This document shows, in pieces, positions 54,179-61,951 of a stretch of DNA of 64,000 nt. Location: IMG/VR virus record IMGVR_UViG_3300007735_000793, positions 33,067 through 97,066 of that record. One strand, 5' to 3'. The DNA is from a virus. The notes under the pieces are model-generated. The model saw only the letters and a list, made by a program, of their open reading frames with translations. It searched no databases and was not told the DNA's origin. A program made the position numbers and the translations under genes. Within the stretch, counting starts at the first letter, position 1. Every line of letters starts with the position of its first letter.

Positions 54179-54451
54179 TTATTCTAATGCCAGTTTGTTT
54201 TTCACAATCTCACATGCTTTATTAAAGTTTTCCTTTCCCATCTTACCCAACTCTGTGTGATGTTCTCCAGATACTTTACCACCATCAATTGCTGCGCTGG
54301 TGTAAGCATACCTTTTTAATTTGTAGCCAGATAGTGGGGCAGAGAATTGCTCCATATACTTTGATTTACTATCCAAATATTCGAATAGTTGATAATCGTT
54401 TAGCTTTTCTATCTCCTCATTAGATAGAGGATTATTAGGGTCATACATCAT
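54179..54451 (-). CDS. Hypothetical protein (90 aa)
   Basis: Start at ATG 54451 (MMYDPNNPLSNEEIEKLNDY); a GTG start two codons upstream is possible. Charged helical protein with GKVSGEHHTELGKMGKENF. No family recognised. Confidence 0.55.
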   Translation of the reverse strand: MMYDPNNPLSNEEIEKLNDYQLFEYLDSKSKYMEQFSAPLSGYKLKRYAYTSAAIDGGKVSGEHHTELGKMGKENFNKACEIVKNKLALE

Positions 54452-54482
54452 ACTCACAAATATACGAAATTAAATTGATATA

Positions 54483-54773
54483 TCAAAATATTGGTGATAC
54501 ATTTTTCTTATTGTAACCATCAATCTCACAAATTTCAAATCTAAAATCACTACCATTATCCCACACACTTATTTGGAAGCATTCAGCAGTTCCAAATGCT
54601 TGACAAACCCCCCTAAATGCAGGTTTTTCAGGTGATTTTGGTAACGCGGTGTTAATCTTTTTAAATGAACCCCAAGCACGAATTGGTCCTATAACATTAG
54701 ATTCCTTATACCTATTATAGTGATTTTTTTTACAATTTTTTAACTCGGTAAAATTCTTTAATGATCTCGACAT
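54483..54773 (-). CDS. Hypothetical protein (96 aa)
   Basis: MSRSLKNFTELKNCKKNHYN start, then GPIRAWGSFKKINTALPKSP and FQISVWDNGSDFRFEICEI. It reads as a folded alpha/beta protein with three Cys residues. Unknown. Confidence 0.55.
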   Translation of the reverse strand: MSRSLKNFTELKNCKKNHYNRYKESNVIGPIRAWGSFKKINTALPKSPEKPAFRGVCQAFGTAECFQISVWDNGSDFRFEICEIDGYNKKNVSPIF

Positions 54774-54807
54774 ATTGATTATTTTTTATTTGTTTATTAT
54801 ACTAATT

Positions 54808-54969
54808 TTATTCAATCTCACTTTTCCATGTCTTATTTTTGCGAGAATAGATTTTAGATGAATTAACAACTTGCTGGGTAAGCTTTTTACCAATATGGTA
54901 GGCTGCTTCACCTGAACTCCAATTACCATTAAAGTCCAACACTTTTTTATTTTTACGGAAATTACACAT
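54808..54969 (-). CDS. Small hypothetical protein (53 aa)
   Basis: ATG at 54969, TAA at 54810-54808. The translation MCNFRKNKKVLDFNGNWSSG continues with EAAYHIGKKLTQQVV and TWKSEIE. It is much more protein-like (mixed charged residues, two Trp, AAYHIG helix) than the longer reading in another frame of the same segment. Not a known family. Confidence 0.55.
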   Translation of the reverse strand: MCNFRKNKKVLDFNGNWSSGEAAYHIGKKLTQQVVNSSKIYSRKNKTWKSEIE

Positions 54970-55041
54970 ATCAATAAATATTTAATACACAAATATAACG
55001 ATATTATTTGAATTCACCAAATAATCTATATTAAGTTTATA

Positions 55042-55434
55042 TTAACTTTTTTGAGCGTATTTTCGTTTTACTCGTTCTGATATGGGTATTGAGTTACCAT
55101 CCTCATCAATTCTTACAAAGGTGATATAAGTAGATACAATTGTAGTTTGTTTCCCAGTATACACATTATGCGCTCTTGCTTCGATGTATAATTTGATTGA
55201 TGTATTACCAACACTATCTACCTTACCATACACCTTTAATAGTTGCCCTTCCTTTGCGGGTTTTTTAAATAGGCATTCATCTATTTTGATAGTAACCACA
55301 CGCGGAGTATCACAAGCTTGCATAGCAAATGCTGCTGCAGATGAATCTAACCATTTTAGTAAGTTACCACCAAAGAGGTTTCCATGAAACCCTAAATCTG
55401 ATTTTTTGACCGGATATGTATTAATTAACTCCAT
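55042..55434 (-). CDS. Acyl-CoA thioesterase, hotdog fold (YciA-like)
   Basis: Start set at ATG 55434 (MELINTYPVKKSDLGF); the reading five codons longer uses TTG. About 130 residues with GFHGNLFGGNLLKWLDSSAA, the classic hotdog helix, plus RVVTIKIDECLFKKPAKEGQL and IEARAHNVYTGKQ. It should hydrolyse acyl-CoA. This is rare in T4-like phages and may alter host lipid supply. Its start overlaps the preceding short gene by 14 bases. Confidence 0.85.
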   Translation of the reverse strand: MELINTYPVKKSDLGFHGNLFGGNLLKWLDSSAAAFAMQACDTPRVVTIKIDECLFKKPAKEGQLLKVYGKVDSVGNTSIKLYIEARAHNVYTGKQTTIVSTYITFVRIDEDGNSIPISERVKRKYAQKS

Positions 55435-55624
55435 TTGGTATTTCTTCAAATGGTATTGAAACTATTTCTCTACAAAAATACAATAACCCATCTTTTCTAA
55501 AAGCATGAGAACACTTCCAAAATTTTTTTACACCATCAACATCCAACACTCCCTCTTCCCGTATAACCCTATAAATCTGAAAAATGGAATCTTGTGTATG
55601 TATTAACTGTCCTAACTGACTCAT
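55421..55624 (-). CDS. Small hypothetical protein (67 aa)
   Basis: ATG at 55624 (MSQLGQLIHTQDSIFQIYRV). Longer readings begin in the adjacent tRNA gene and are artefacts. The sequence has VDGVKKFWKCSHAFRKDGLLYF with two Cys. The stop overlaps the thioesterase start by 14 bases, so they are coupled. No family recognised. Confidence 0.55.
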   Translation of the reverse strand: MSQLGQLIHTQDSIFQIYRVIREEGVLDVDGVKKFWKCSHAFRKDGLLYFCREIVSIPFEEIPNGVN

Positions 55625-55638
55625 AAGTTGATTTGTTG

Positions 55639-55709
55639 AGCGGGTAGATGGAATCGAACCACCGTCATAGGCTTGGAAAGCGAATGTAATACCATTATAC
55701 GATACCCGC
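55639..55709 (-). tRNA. tRNA-Gly (UCC)
   Basis: Acceptor GCGGGTA pairs with TACCCGC, anticodon loop TTCCAA with TCC, T loop TTCGATT. Strongly like E. coli glyT. No CCA encoded. Confidence 0.9.
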
Positions 55710-55715
55710 AAGATT

Positions 55716-55736
55716 GCCTCCTTTTTAGGGGAGGGC
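55716..55736. terminator. Hairpin after the lipoprotein gene
   Basis: GCCTCC and GGAGG-GC make a stem with one bulged base around a TTTTTAGG loop, between the lipoprotein stop and tRNA-Gly. The T-run is on the plus side, so use as a minus-strand terminator is uncertain. Confidence 0.3.
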
Positions 55737-55742
55737 TTTTAA

Positions 55743-55913
55743 TTACTCACCAATAGTATCATTGGTAGGCGCAGGTGGAATACTATCATTAACCACTTCA
55801 GTTGAATCGGTGGTTGTAGTTTCTACCTCTTCAGTTGCAGGTGCTTCACTATTAGTGCATGCGCTAACTGAAACGAATGTGATGGCGAGCATCAAAAGAA
55901 AAATGTTTTTCAT
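55743..55913 (-). CDS. Small lipoprotein (56 aa)
   Basis: ATG 55913, TAA 55745-55743. MKNIFLLMLAITFVSVSAC is a lipoprotein signal with lipobox VSAC; mature residues are Thr/Glu/Asp/Pro-rich and unstructured, ending PPAPTNDTIGE. It should be fixed to a membrane on the periplasmic side. Phage lipoproteins sometimes serve in superinfection exclusion or lysis, which would fit but is not shown. Confidence 0.65.
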   Translation of the reverse strand: MKNIFLLMLAITFVSVSACTNSEAPATEEVETTTTDSTEVVNDSIPPAPTNDTIGE

Positions 55914-55990
55914 AATCAATTTGTTTTTAAATTTTATACAATATACGAAACTTTTTTTAATTATCCAAATTATTTCTTAAATAAATACAA

Positions 55991-56374
55991 TTATTTTTTT
56001 GATAAAATTTCGGTGAGCATGTTTATTTCCGTTTTGAACATTTCGGCCTCCATTTTACCTCGCTCTTTCTCAATTGCCCTTTGAACTAAATCAATCAATT
56101 CATTTGATAGAACTGAACTAATATTAAACTCAAAGGTATAGCTATGATTGGAAACCTTTACCAAATTATCTTGCAGCATTAAGGTATATTCCCTATCATC
56201 AGTTTGAACATAGTATTTACCAGATGGTGTCATTAAGTAATGAGTCTTTGGATTTGATATCAATCTAATTAAAACTCGTTTTGTTAAATTCTCCCGTTCG
56301 GTATAAGGTTCATGGCTGTTCAATTTTTGACCAAACCAAACACGCAACTTTCTCAATTTGTATTTTATATTCAT
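55991..56374 (-). CDS. Hypothetical protein (127 aa)
   Basis: MNIKYKLRKLRVWFGQKLNS start, basic N-terminus; GKYYVQTDDREYTLMLQDN and YTFEFNISSVLSNELIDL beta/alpha core; C-terminal helix with EAEMFKTEINMLTEIL. Lies between tRNA-Arg and the lipoprotein. No family recognised. Confidence 0.55.
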   Translation of the reverse strand: MNIKYKLRKLRVWFGQKLNSHEPYTERENLTKRVLIRLISNPKTHYLMTPSGKYYVQTDDREYTLMLQDNLVKVSNHSYTFEFNISSVLSNELIDLVQRAIEKERGKMEAEMFKTEINMLTEILSKK

Positions 56375-56390
56375 TTATTTTTTGTTTTTG

Positions 56391-56464
56391 TACGCCCGAA
56401 GGGATTCGAACCCCTGACCCACAGCTTAGAAGGCTGTTGCTCTATCCAGCTGAGCTACGGGCGC
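56391..56464 (-). tRNA. tRNA-Arg (UCU)
   Basis: Full cloverleaf: GCGCCCG acceptor, GCTCAGCTGGATAGAGC D arm, anticodon loop CTTCTAA (TCT), T arm GGGTTCGAATCCC-type. Reads AGA/AGG. Confidence 0.93.
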
Positions 56465-56478
56465 AATTTTTATACTTA

Positions 56479-57342
56479 TTACACAATTCTAACTAAATAA
56501 TATGACGCATTTAATGGTTCTTCTTCAAAATAACACTTTAAAAACCTACCATATTCTTCGATTGAAAATTTGGCATATGTAGATGTTTTATTTGAGTCCA
56601 ACACCCGTCTGAATTCATCAAATGAATATTTAGAACCACTCAAACTATTTACATTTGCAACTGACAAACTCCCAGTTCTAAAATGTGGGTGGAGGTTAAA
56701 CCTGATTTCATCATTGGTAATATAGTTGTTGGAATTAAACGATGCAGAGTTTATAGTTAAGTATTCTGCTCTATTACCAAATAAATCTTCCCCAATATCA
56801 AAACTTATAGTGGATGATGTAATCCATAATGAAGCAGTTAAAAAGCTATTTACAAAATTATTAGAACCAGTTACCTCAAAATATATATCAGAAAAGTTTA
56901 ATGGATAAGGTTCACCCACGTCACCCTCTTCTGCGGGTAGTAGAGGTAAAAATCCACCTTCCTCTGGCAATCTTTCCACCTGAATCTCTTCGGGTGTTTT
57001 GATTGGTTGTGGTAATGATAAGGATACCAACTCTAAATTTAAAACAGGTGGTATTTCAGAAGCATTATCAGATACTATTAAATAATTTGCACCATATTGG
57101 GTAATTATCTGCTCTGAAAACGAATTTAAAGTGTTTATTACCTCATTGAGATTGTTTATTACGATAGTCGATGTTGGTAACCCCGTCATAGTTCCCACAA
57201 CTTGACCATACATAACACTACCGGATGTGGTAAACGAAGATGATACTGCCGAATCGCTGTTTATAAATTGAATAGTAACATAATCATTTAACCCATTCAA
57301 ATAAACTCGTTTTAGTAAAGATTGTAATTCAGAACGTATCAT
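56479..57342 (-). CDS. Hypothetical protein (287 aa), probable virion protein
   Basis: MIRSELQSLLKRVYLNGLND start, then SSSFTTSGSVMYGQVVGTMTG. A Pro/Glu-rich linker near 130-160 is followed by a beta-rich section (YFEVTGSNNFVNSFLTASLW, RTGSLSVANVNSLSGSK). Ser/Asn-rich build is like this phage's fibre genes. Overlaps the methyltransferase start by 4 bases. Confidence 0.5.
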   Translation of the reverse strand: MIRSELQSLLKRVYLNGLNDYVTIQFINSDSAVSSSFTTSGSVMYGQVVGTMTGLPTSTIVINNLNEVINTLNSFSEQIITQYGANYLIVSDNASEIPPVLNLELVSLSLPQPIKTPEEIQVERLPEEGGFLPLLPAEEGDVGEPYPLNFSDIYFEVTGSNNFVNSFLTASLWITSSTISFDIGEDLFGNRAEYLTINSASFNSNNYITNDEIRFNLHPHFRTGSLSVANVNSLSGSKYSFDEFRRVLDSNKTSTYAKFSIEEYGRFLKCYFEEEPLNASYYLVRIV

Positions 57343-58007
57343 TTATTACCCTTTGATAAAACAAATATACCTATCCCATTCCACCAATTTTTGTAAGCCT
57401 CATCGCGGGGGGTATGCGTATTATCATCAGTAAACCTCATTTCGTTACTGTATAAAATATTTAACCCCAAATCTTGTATTGCCATATGTGTTCCTTCTCT
57501 TACATCTTCCCAATTCCAATCATCTACTATATAAATAAACTCATTATCTAAATTGTTTATATAATATGTCAATGCGTAATATTGGGATGATATACTATGA
57601 TCTCCATCATACATATAAATATTAAAATCAGTTGGTAAGGTTGATGTGTTTATTAAAAAGCTATCATCATCATAAACTACTACTCTATTAGAACCAACAA
57701 ACTTATCAAAGTTTTCTTTGAATTCCACCCTACCACCAAATTCAGACCAATTATCAATAACAACAACATCTGCAGTATTTTCATACATAGCCGCAAATGT
57801 TGAAGCACCTTGCCAACATCCTATTTCCAAATATTTAACACCTTCAACCGATAATAGGTTATTATAAAAGTGCTGCGTTTTTTCACCAATTAATCCGTTA
57901 ATAGTGTTGTTACTTACTAATGGAGATTCATTAGAGTTATTTAACTTTGATTGACGCAATTCTGCTAACTCAATACATTTTTCAGTATGTTCTATTAAGT
58001 TTATCAT
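57339..58007 (-). CDS. Class I SAM-dependent methyltransferase-like protein
   Basis: A 222-residue protein with motif I YLEIGCWQGASTFAAM, then VVVIDNWSEFGGR and IYMYDGDHSISSQYY, typical of the Methyltransf_24-type Rossmann fold. The target is not readable; members act on sugars, small molecules or proteins. Its stop overlaps the downstream gene by 4 bases. Confidence 0.7.
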   Translation of the reverse strand: MINLIEHTEKCIELAELRQSKLNNSNESPLVSNNTINGLIGEKTQHFYNNLLSVEGVKYLEIGCWQGASTFAAMYENTADVVVIDNWSEFGGRVEFKENFDKFVGSNRVVVYDDDSFLINTSTLPTDFNIYMYDGDHSISSQYYALTYYINNLDNEFIYIVDDWNWEDVREGTHMAIQDLGLNILYSNEMRFTDDNTHTPRDEAYKNWWNGIGIFVLSKGNK

Positions 58008-58032
58008 ATGCGTTTTATATATCTATCAATTG

Positions 58033-58117
58033 TACCTCGAACCGGACTCGAACCGGTACAGCCTCATCGGCTACAGGATTTTAAGTCCTGCGTGGCTACC
58101 TATTTCACCATCGAGGC
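58033..58117 (-). tRNA. tRNA-Leu (UAA)
   Basis: 85 bases with a long variable arm; GCCTCGA/TCGAGGT acceptor; anticodon loop CTTAAAA (TAA). Confidence 0.93.
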
Positions 58118-58125
58118 AATTTTAA

Positions 58126-58293
58126 TTATTCTTCAACCAATTCAACTGAAAACAATTTATTGAATTCACTAACCCCCATTTGTTTTTGGGAAGCAAATAA
58201 CTCAATGGCATCTTCTAATGAGTGGGCAAGTTCCTTATTGATGGGTTCTTTTTTGGAATCGCTTTTGCTATAAAAATAATATTGTTTCATCAT
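58126..58293 (-). CDS. Small hypothetical protein (55 aa)
   Basis: ATG at 58293 (MMKQYYFYSKSDSKKEPINK). Acidic C-terminus FNKLFSVELVEE, and a helix LEDAIELFASQKQM. Position just after dCMP deaminase. Unknown. Confidence 0.5.
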   Translation of the reverse strand: MMKQYYFYSKSDSKKEPINKELAHSLEDAIELFASQKQMGVSEFNKLFSVELVEE

Positions 58294-58319
58294 AATACCT
58301 CTAATATACAAAAAAAATT

Positions 58320-58769
58320 TTAAACATCCAAATTGTGATAATTTATTTTTATTCCCGCCTCATTAAGCATCTGAATACTACGAACCGCCGATTCTGCCCA
58401 CTTTTCTCTGCCACCACCCCCATCATCCTTAACCCATATTTCTTCAACACCGGCATTTATAATTGCTCTCGCACAATCTGCACATGGCATACCACAAGTC
58501 ATATACATTTTTGAACCTTTGGTTGATACTCCAATTCTCGCCGCATTATAGATTGAGTTTCTTTCAGCATGTTCAAACCAATAGTATTTTTCAGGTCTTT
58601 CCTGCCTTTCATCAACCATGTCATCAATCCCTCTGGGAAATGAATTATAACCCGTAGAAACAATCTCATTATCCTTACCAACTAACACTACTCCTATTTG
58701 AGTGTATTTATCTTTGGATTTTAGTTTTACTTGTGAAGCAATACCTAAAAAATATTCAGTCCAATTCAT
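58320..58769 (-). CDS. dCMP deaminase
   Basis: A 149-residue zinc deaminase: WFEHAERNSIYNAAR gives the HAE and catalytic Glu, and CGMPCADCARAII gives the Cys pair. GYNSFPRGIDD is typical of phage dCMP deaminases. It converts dCMP to dUMP for thymidylate synthesis. Length matches T4 and cellular ComEB enzymes (150-190). Confidence 0.9.
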   Translation of the reverse strand: MNWTEYFLGIASQVKLKSKDKYTQIGVVLVGKDNEIVSTGYNSFPRGIDDMVDERQERPEKYYWFEHAERNSIYNAARIGVSTKGSKMYMTCGMPCADCARAIINAGVEEIWVKDDGGGGREKWAESAVRSIQMLNEAGIKINYHNLDV

Positions 58770-58771
58770 TA

Positions 58772-59050
58772 CTATAATTTTCTATAAGCAAGTTTATATT
58801 CCCCACCATCTTCCGTTTTAAAATGAATGAACCCTTTGCGAGATTCTATAATTTCACTTATTTTAGGTGTCATATAGGTATAAAATGGCCCCATCAACTC
58901 TGAATACTCAAAGTTAAGTATAAGTGAGTTACCAACTTGTGGTCCATTTGAATCCCAATCACTTAGTCTATGATGTTTATCAATTTTTGTCCATCGGTAA
59001 TTTTCCGCGTTCCAACTTTTATTTTCGTTTATTTTTTCTAATGTATACAT
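58772..59050 (-). CDS. Hypothetical protein (92 aa)
   Basis: MYTLEKINENKSWNAENYRW and DWDSNGPQVGNSLILNFEYS; a short beta-rich soluble protein, two bases from the dCMP deaminase start and four from RpiB stop. No family recognised. Confidence 0.5.
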   Translation of the reverse strand: MYTLEKINENKSWNAENYRWTKIDKHHRLSDWDSNGPQVGNSLILNFEYSELMGPFYTYMTPKISEIIESRKGFIHFKTEDGGEYKLAYRKL

Positions 59051-59054
59051 ATTT

Positions 59055-59480
59055 TTAATTTAGTTTAATTCCCGCAACTCTTTTAACATGTCTGCCTCCT
59101 TCAAACTCGGTTTCTATAAAAGTAGATACCATATCTATTGCATCTTCTACGGAAATAAACCTTGCGGGTAAACAAAGAACATTTGCGTTATTGTGCGCTC
59201 TTGATAATCTTACGATATCCACATCCCAACAAAGAGCTGCCCTAACATCAGGCCACTTATTTGCTGCCATACACATACCATTGCCACTACCACATATAAG
59301 TATACCAAAGCCTGATTTTAGATTTGAGCATAACTGATGTGCGTAATCGGAGTAATCAACGGACTCGGGAGTGTTTGTTCCCAAGTCCGTTACTACTATA
59401 CCATCCCACTTTTTTAAAAACTGAACAATGAGTGTTTTTAATTCCCACCCAGCGTGGTCTGATGCGATGTATACATTCAT
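59055..59480 (-). CDS. rpiB: Ribose-5-phosphate isomerase B
   Basis: A 141-residue RpiB. IASDHAGWELK, VDYSDYAHQL, GILICGSGNGMCMAANK and RAALCWDVDIVRLSRAHNNAN are all family signatures; the catalytic Cys is in ICGSGNG and the ring-opening His in SRAHN. It interconverts ribulose-5-P and ribose-5-P in the pentose phosphate pathway, giving ribose for nucleotides. Standard family length. An auxiliary metabolic gene by context. Confidence 0.93.
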   Translation of the reverse strand: MNVYIASDHAGWELKTLIVQFLKKWDGIVVTDLGTNTPESVDYSDYAHQLCSNLKSGFGILICGSGNGMCMAANKWPDVRAALCWDVDIVRLSRAHNNANVLCLPARFISVEDAIDMVSTFIETEFEGGRHVKRVAGIKLN

Positions 59481-59489
59481 ATCAATATA

Positions 59490-61055
59490 TTATTGATTAA
59501 TAATCCGTTTGGTATAGGTTCCTGATGTTGTGGTGATACGAACTAATAACACACCACTAACACCACCATTAATTGTTACGATTGATTGTAGTTCATCCCA
59601 CACACTATTTAGGGGTTGTCCTATAACATTGTAAACCATAACACCCAAAATAGGTTCATCTGAACTTATCACAAATTTACCATTCGATGGATTTGGGTAT
59701 AATTTCATTTGGGGAGATGAAACAAAATTGATTGATGTTGGAATAGTATCGGGCATAAAATTAGACCAACCACTTGTCCAATCGGAACTATCACCAAATG
59801 CGCCAATATAAGTAACCGGTGTAAAGAATGAGTTGGATAAACGGGGGATGGTAAATGAAGCGCCATGCCTTAAAATACTATTGGGTTGTAGTAACAATTG
59901 AGGATTTGTTAAATTATTGTAACCAACCGATAAACCAATTTGATGTGTGCTATCATATGTAACATTACCTCTTATGCTATTTGAAAAATATGTTTCCATT
60001 CCAGCCCAACTATTTGCACCTTGCGATTGCTCAAAGTTATTGGTCATATTGGCAAAAACCACTCTTTCAATTTGAAGTGAATCATTGGTGGCGTTACTTT
60101 GAGCAGCACTTCCGTCAATATGTAATCCTGTTGGGTATCCCATAAATACTGAATTGTAAATAGATGTACGGGTGTTTCTACGAAGATGCAATGCTCTACG
60201 ATAAAGCGATGCGGGAGTTCCATTTTCTTTAGGACCGATGATAGTTACATTGGAGAATGTAGGTGCGGTGATAGGTGTGAGTGAAGTACCAGTCCCATCG
60301 TTATCAGACTCGAACCCATTTGATTGTGATTGGTCTGCTATTTGCGCATCACGCATTGAAAGAGCAAATTGAACTTTACCTGTATAACCAAAATCGGTAT
60401 CGAAATCATCATCCCAACCTCTATATGCAATCAGATATTTACAATTTACAGTTCCACCAAACCATTCATAACTATCATCGCCGGAATAAGATACCTGAAC
60501 ATATTCAATAATAGTCCTTCTACCAACCCCGCCCAATGTCAATCCATTAATCTCACTGTTGGGTTGATAAGCAATGCCCGGATATTCAATCCGAACATAT
60601 CTAAATACGCCTGAGCTATCATCATCATAACTCCCACCATATTCCGCATCCGGTCCAAGTAATCCACCTTCAATTTGACCATTTCCACCAGGTACATTTA
60701 TTGTTGCACTACCCAAAATAACAACACCACCCCAATCACCATAGTTCCTTTGACCCGCAGGTTCGTTGGAAGTAAATACAATTGGTTGCGTTTGAGTTCC
60801 GTTTGCATAAATGAGGCCAGAACGAGCAATTATAAGAGTTCCTTTTGTTGCTTTATCCCCCCTAATAATGGTACCCGGTTGAATAGTTAATGTAGCACCA
60901 TCCTTTACAAACCTATTTCCTTTTAGGAGGTAAATACGGTCATTGGTCCAAGTGGTAGATGTGGTGATATCCGTTTGGATAGTGTCAATAGTGGTTTGTG
61001 CTTGTGCAAAACCAAGTGTGCTCATAAGAGCAATCATAAAAAGTTTTTTAATCAT
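59490..61055 (-). CDS. Secreted beta-helix protein with type IX secretion sorting domain
   Basis: A 521-residue protein with a signal peptide (MIKKLFMIALMSTLGFAQAQ), a right-handed beta-helix-like body (IQPGTIIRGDKATKGTLIIA, GDWGGVVILGSATI, RRTIIEYVQVSYSGDDSYEW) and, from residue 450, a type A T9SS C-terminal domain (MKLYPNPSNGKFVIS, VMVYNVIGQPL, and YTKRIINQ). Bacteroidota use this tag to send proteins through T9SS to the cell surface. This is the only gene of this kind in the window and is flanked by RpiB and the tRNA block. It was probably taken from a host. It could alter the infected cell surface; that is an inference. Confidence 0.88.
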   Translation of the reverse strand: MIKKLFMIALMSTLGFAQAQTTIDTIQTDITTSTTWTNDRIYLLKGNRFVKDGATLTIQPGTIIRGDKATKGTLIIARSGLIYANGTQTQPIVFTSNEPAGQRNYGDWGGVVILGSATINVPGGNGQIEGGLLGPDAEYGGSYDDDSSGVFRYVRIEYPGIAYQPNSEINGLTLGGVGRRTIIEYVQVSYSGDDSYEWFGGTVNCKYLIAYRGWDDDFDTDFGYTGKVQFALSMRDAQIADQSQSNGFESDNDGTGTSLTPITAPTFSNVTIIGPKENGTPASLYRRALHLRRNTRTSIYNSVFMGYPTGLHIDGSAAQSNATNDSLQIERVVFANMTNNFEQSQGANSWAGMETYFSNSIRGNVTYDSTHQIGLSVGYNNLTNPQLLLQPNSILRHGASFTIPRLSNSFFTPVTYIGAFGDSSDWTSGWSNFMPDTIPTSINFVSSPQMKLYPNPSNGKFVISSDEPILGVMVYNVIGQPLNSVWDELQSIVTINGGVSGVLLVRITTTSGTYTKRIINQ

Positions 61056-61105
61056 AGATAAATTTGTTTTGTTAATAAATATTGTTTTTAGTTGATAAAA
61101 TTAAG

Positions 61106-61179
61106 TAGGGGAAGCGGGACTCGAACCCACAACCTCGTGCTCCCAAAGCACGTAATCTAACCAATTGATATATTCCCCT
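61106..61179 (-). tRNA. tRNA-Pro (UGG)
   Basis: AGGGGAA/TTCCCCT acceptor, anticodon loop TTTGGGA (TGG), TTCGAGT loop. First of the dense tRNA array. Confidence 0.9.
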
Positions 61180-61271
61180 ATGTTTCCCCACCCTGAGATT
61201 GGGGGTGAGTAGTTATTTCGGTTTTCTATTTCTTAAAAACCTGCGAGGCATCCCTCATTAAAACATCCAAG

Positions 61272-61388
61272 CTACTGGGAGGCTCTGCTACCTACCTTTA
61301 TTCCCAAGATGTCCCACTCACGCCGTAGACATTCTGCGAGTTCATTGTTTAAGTCTTGAACCAAAGACTCTGAGTATCTCTTACTCAT
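61272..61388 (-). CDS. Very small hypothetical protein (38 aa)
   Basis: ATG 61388, TAG 61274-61272. MSKRYSESLVQDLNNELAEC continues LRREWDILGIKVGSRASQ. It is the only protein-like reading in the 210-base gap between tRNA-Pro and tRNA-Asp. The rest of the gap has a CACCC/GGGTG hairpin near 61187-61206. May be a real tiny gene. Confidence 0.4.
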   Translation of the reverse strand: MSKRYSESLVQDLNNELAECLRREWDILGIKVGSRASQ

Positions 61389-61390
61389 TG

Positions 61391-61464
61391 CGGTTCGTAT
61401 GGGAATCGAACCCATGACCTTCGCAGTGACAGTGCGATATTGTAACCAACTCTACTAACGAACC
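61391..61464 (-). tRNA. tRNA-Asp (GUC)
   Basis: GGTTCGT/ACGAACC acceptor with G discriminator, anticodon loop CTGTCAC. Confidence 0.93.
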
Positions 61465-61468
61465 ATTG

Positions 61469-61541
61469 AGCGATAAGTAGGACTCGAACCTACAACCCCC
61501 GACTTGGAAGGACGATGCTCTACCATTTGAGCTATTATCGC
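61469..61541 (-). tRNA. tRNA-Gly (UCC), second copy
   Basis: GCGATAA/TTATCGC acceptor; anticodon loop CTTCCAA (TCC). The anticodon stem has a U-U mismatch at 30-40. Different sequence from the copy at 55639. Confidence 0.85.
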
Positions 61542-61547
61542 AAATTG

Positions 61548-61620
61548 AGCGGTAGACTGGATTCGAACCAGCGACCCTAACCTTGGCAAGGTTATGCTCT
61601 ACCAACTGAGCTACTACCGC
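61548..61620 (-). tRNA. tRNA-Gly (GCC)
   Basis: GCGGTAG/CTACCGC acceptor, anticodon loop TTGCCAA (GCC), U discriminator. Confidence 0.93.
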
Positions 61621-61625
61621 AAATG

Positions 61626-61698
61626 AGCTTCTTATCGGATTCGAACCAATGACCATCCGCTTACAAGGCGGAAGCTCTACCAACTGAGCTAAAGAAGC
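61626..61698 (-). tRNA. tRNA-Thr (UGU)
   Basis: GCTTCTT/AAGAAGC acceptor, stem TCCGC/GCGGA, loop CTTGTAA (TGT). Confidence 0.93.
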
Positions 61699-61704
61699 AT
61701 TTTG

Positions 61705-61778
61705 TGGACCGTACCGGATTCGAACCGATGACCTTCTGAATGCAAATCAGACGTTCTAGCCAACTGAACTAACAGCCC
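61705..61778 (-). tRNA. tRNA-Ala (UGC)
   Basis: GGGCTGT/ACGGTCC acceptor with two wobble pairs, anticodon loop TTTGCAT (TGC). Confidence 0.9.
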
Positions 61779-61783
61779 TTTTG

Positions 61784-61857
61784 TAGCGGGTGAGGGATTC
61801 GAACCCCCGATTCCTGGCTTATGAGACCTGGCGGATAGACCACTTCCATAACCCGCA
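61784..61857 (-). tRNA. tRNA-Met (CAU), initiator-like
   Basis: Anticodon loop CTCATAA. Best fold puts T opposite T at position 1-72, i.e. no pair, a feature of initiators, and G29-C41, G30-C40 in the anticodon stem. An A-A mismatch at 28-42 is unusual. Elongator Met or tRNA-Ile2 remain possible. Confidence 0.8.
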
Positions 61858-61866
61858 ATAGATTTG

Positions 61867-61941
61867 TACTCCGTATGGGACTCGAACCCATAAGCTCTCC
61901 CGTGAAAGGGGAGTGTCCTAAACCAATTAGACGAACGGAGC
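61867..61941 (-). tRNA. tRNA-Glu (UUC)
   Basis: GCTCCGT/ACGGAGT acceptor (G1-U72), CTCCC/GGGAG stem, loop CTTTCAC (TTC). Confidence 0.93.
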
Positions 61942-61951
61942 ATATTGTTTG

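Noticed and set aside
54786-54992. 68-codon reading frame
   Set aside because: The other frame of the same segment (54808-54969) gives a far more protein-like product; this one is Ile/Lys/Leu-biased and has no sensible start context.
61381-61683. Open reading frame of 100 codons on the minus strand
   Set aside because: It reads through tRNA-Asp, two tRNA-Gly genes and tRNA-Thr sequence; the translation is of tRNA repeats (GSNP, RFES patterns), not a protein.
61689-61943. Open reading frame of 84 codons on the minus strand
   Set aside because: Covers tRNA-Ala, tRNA-Met and tRNA-Glu.
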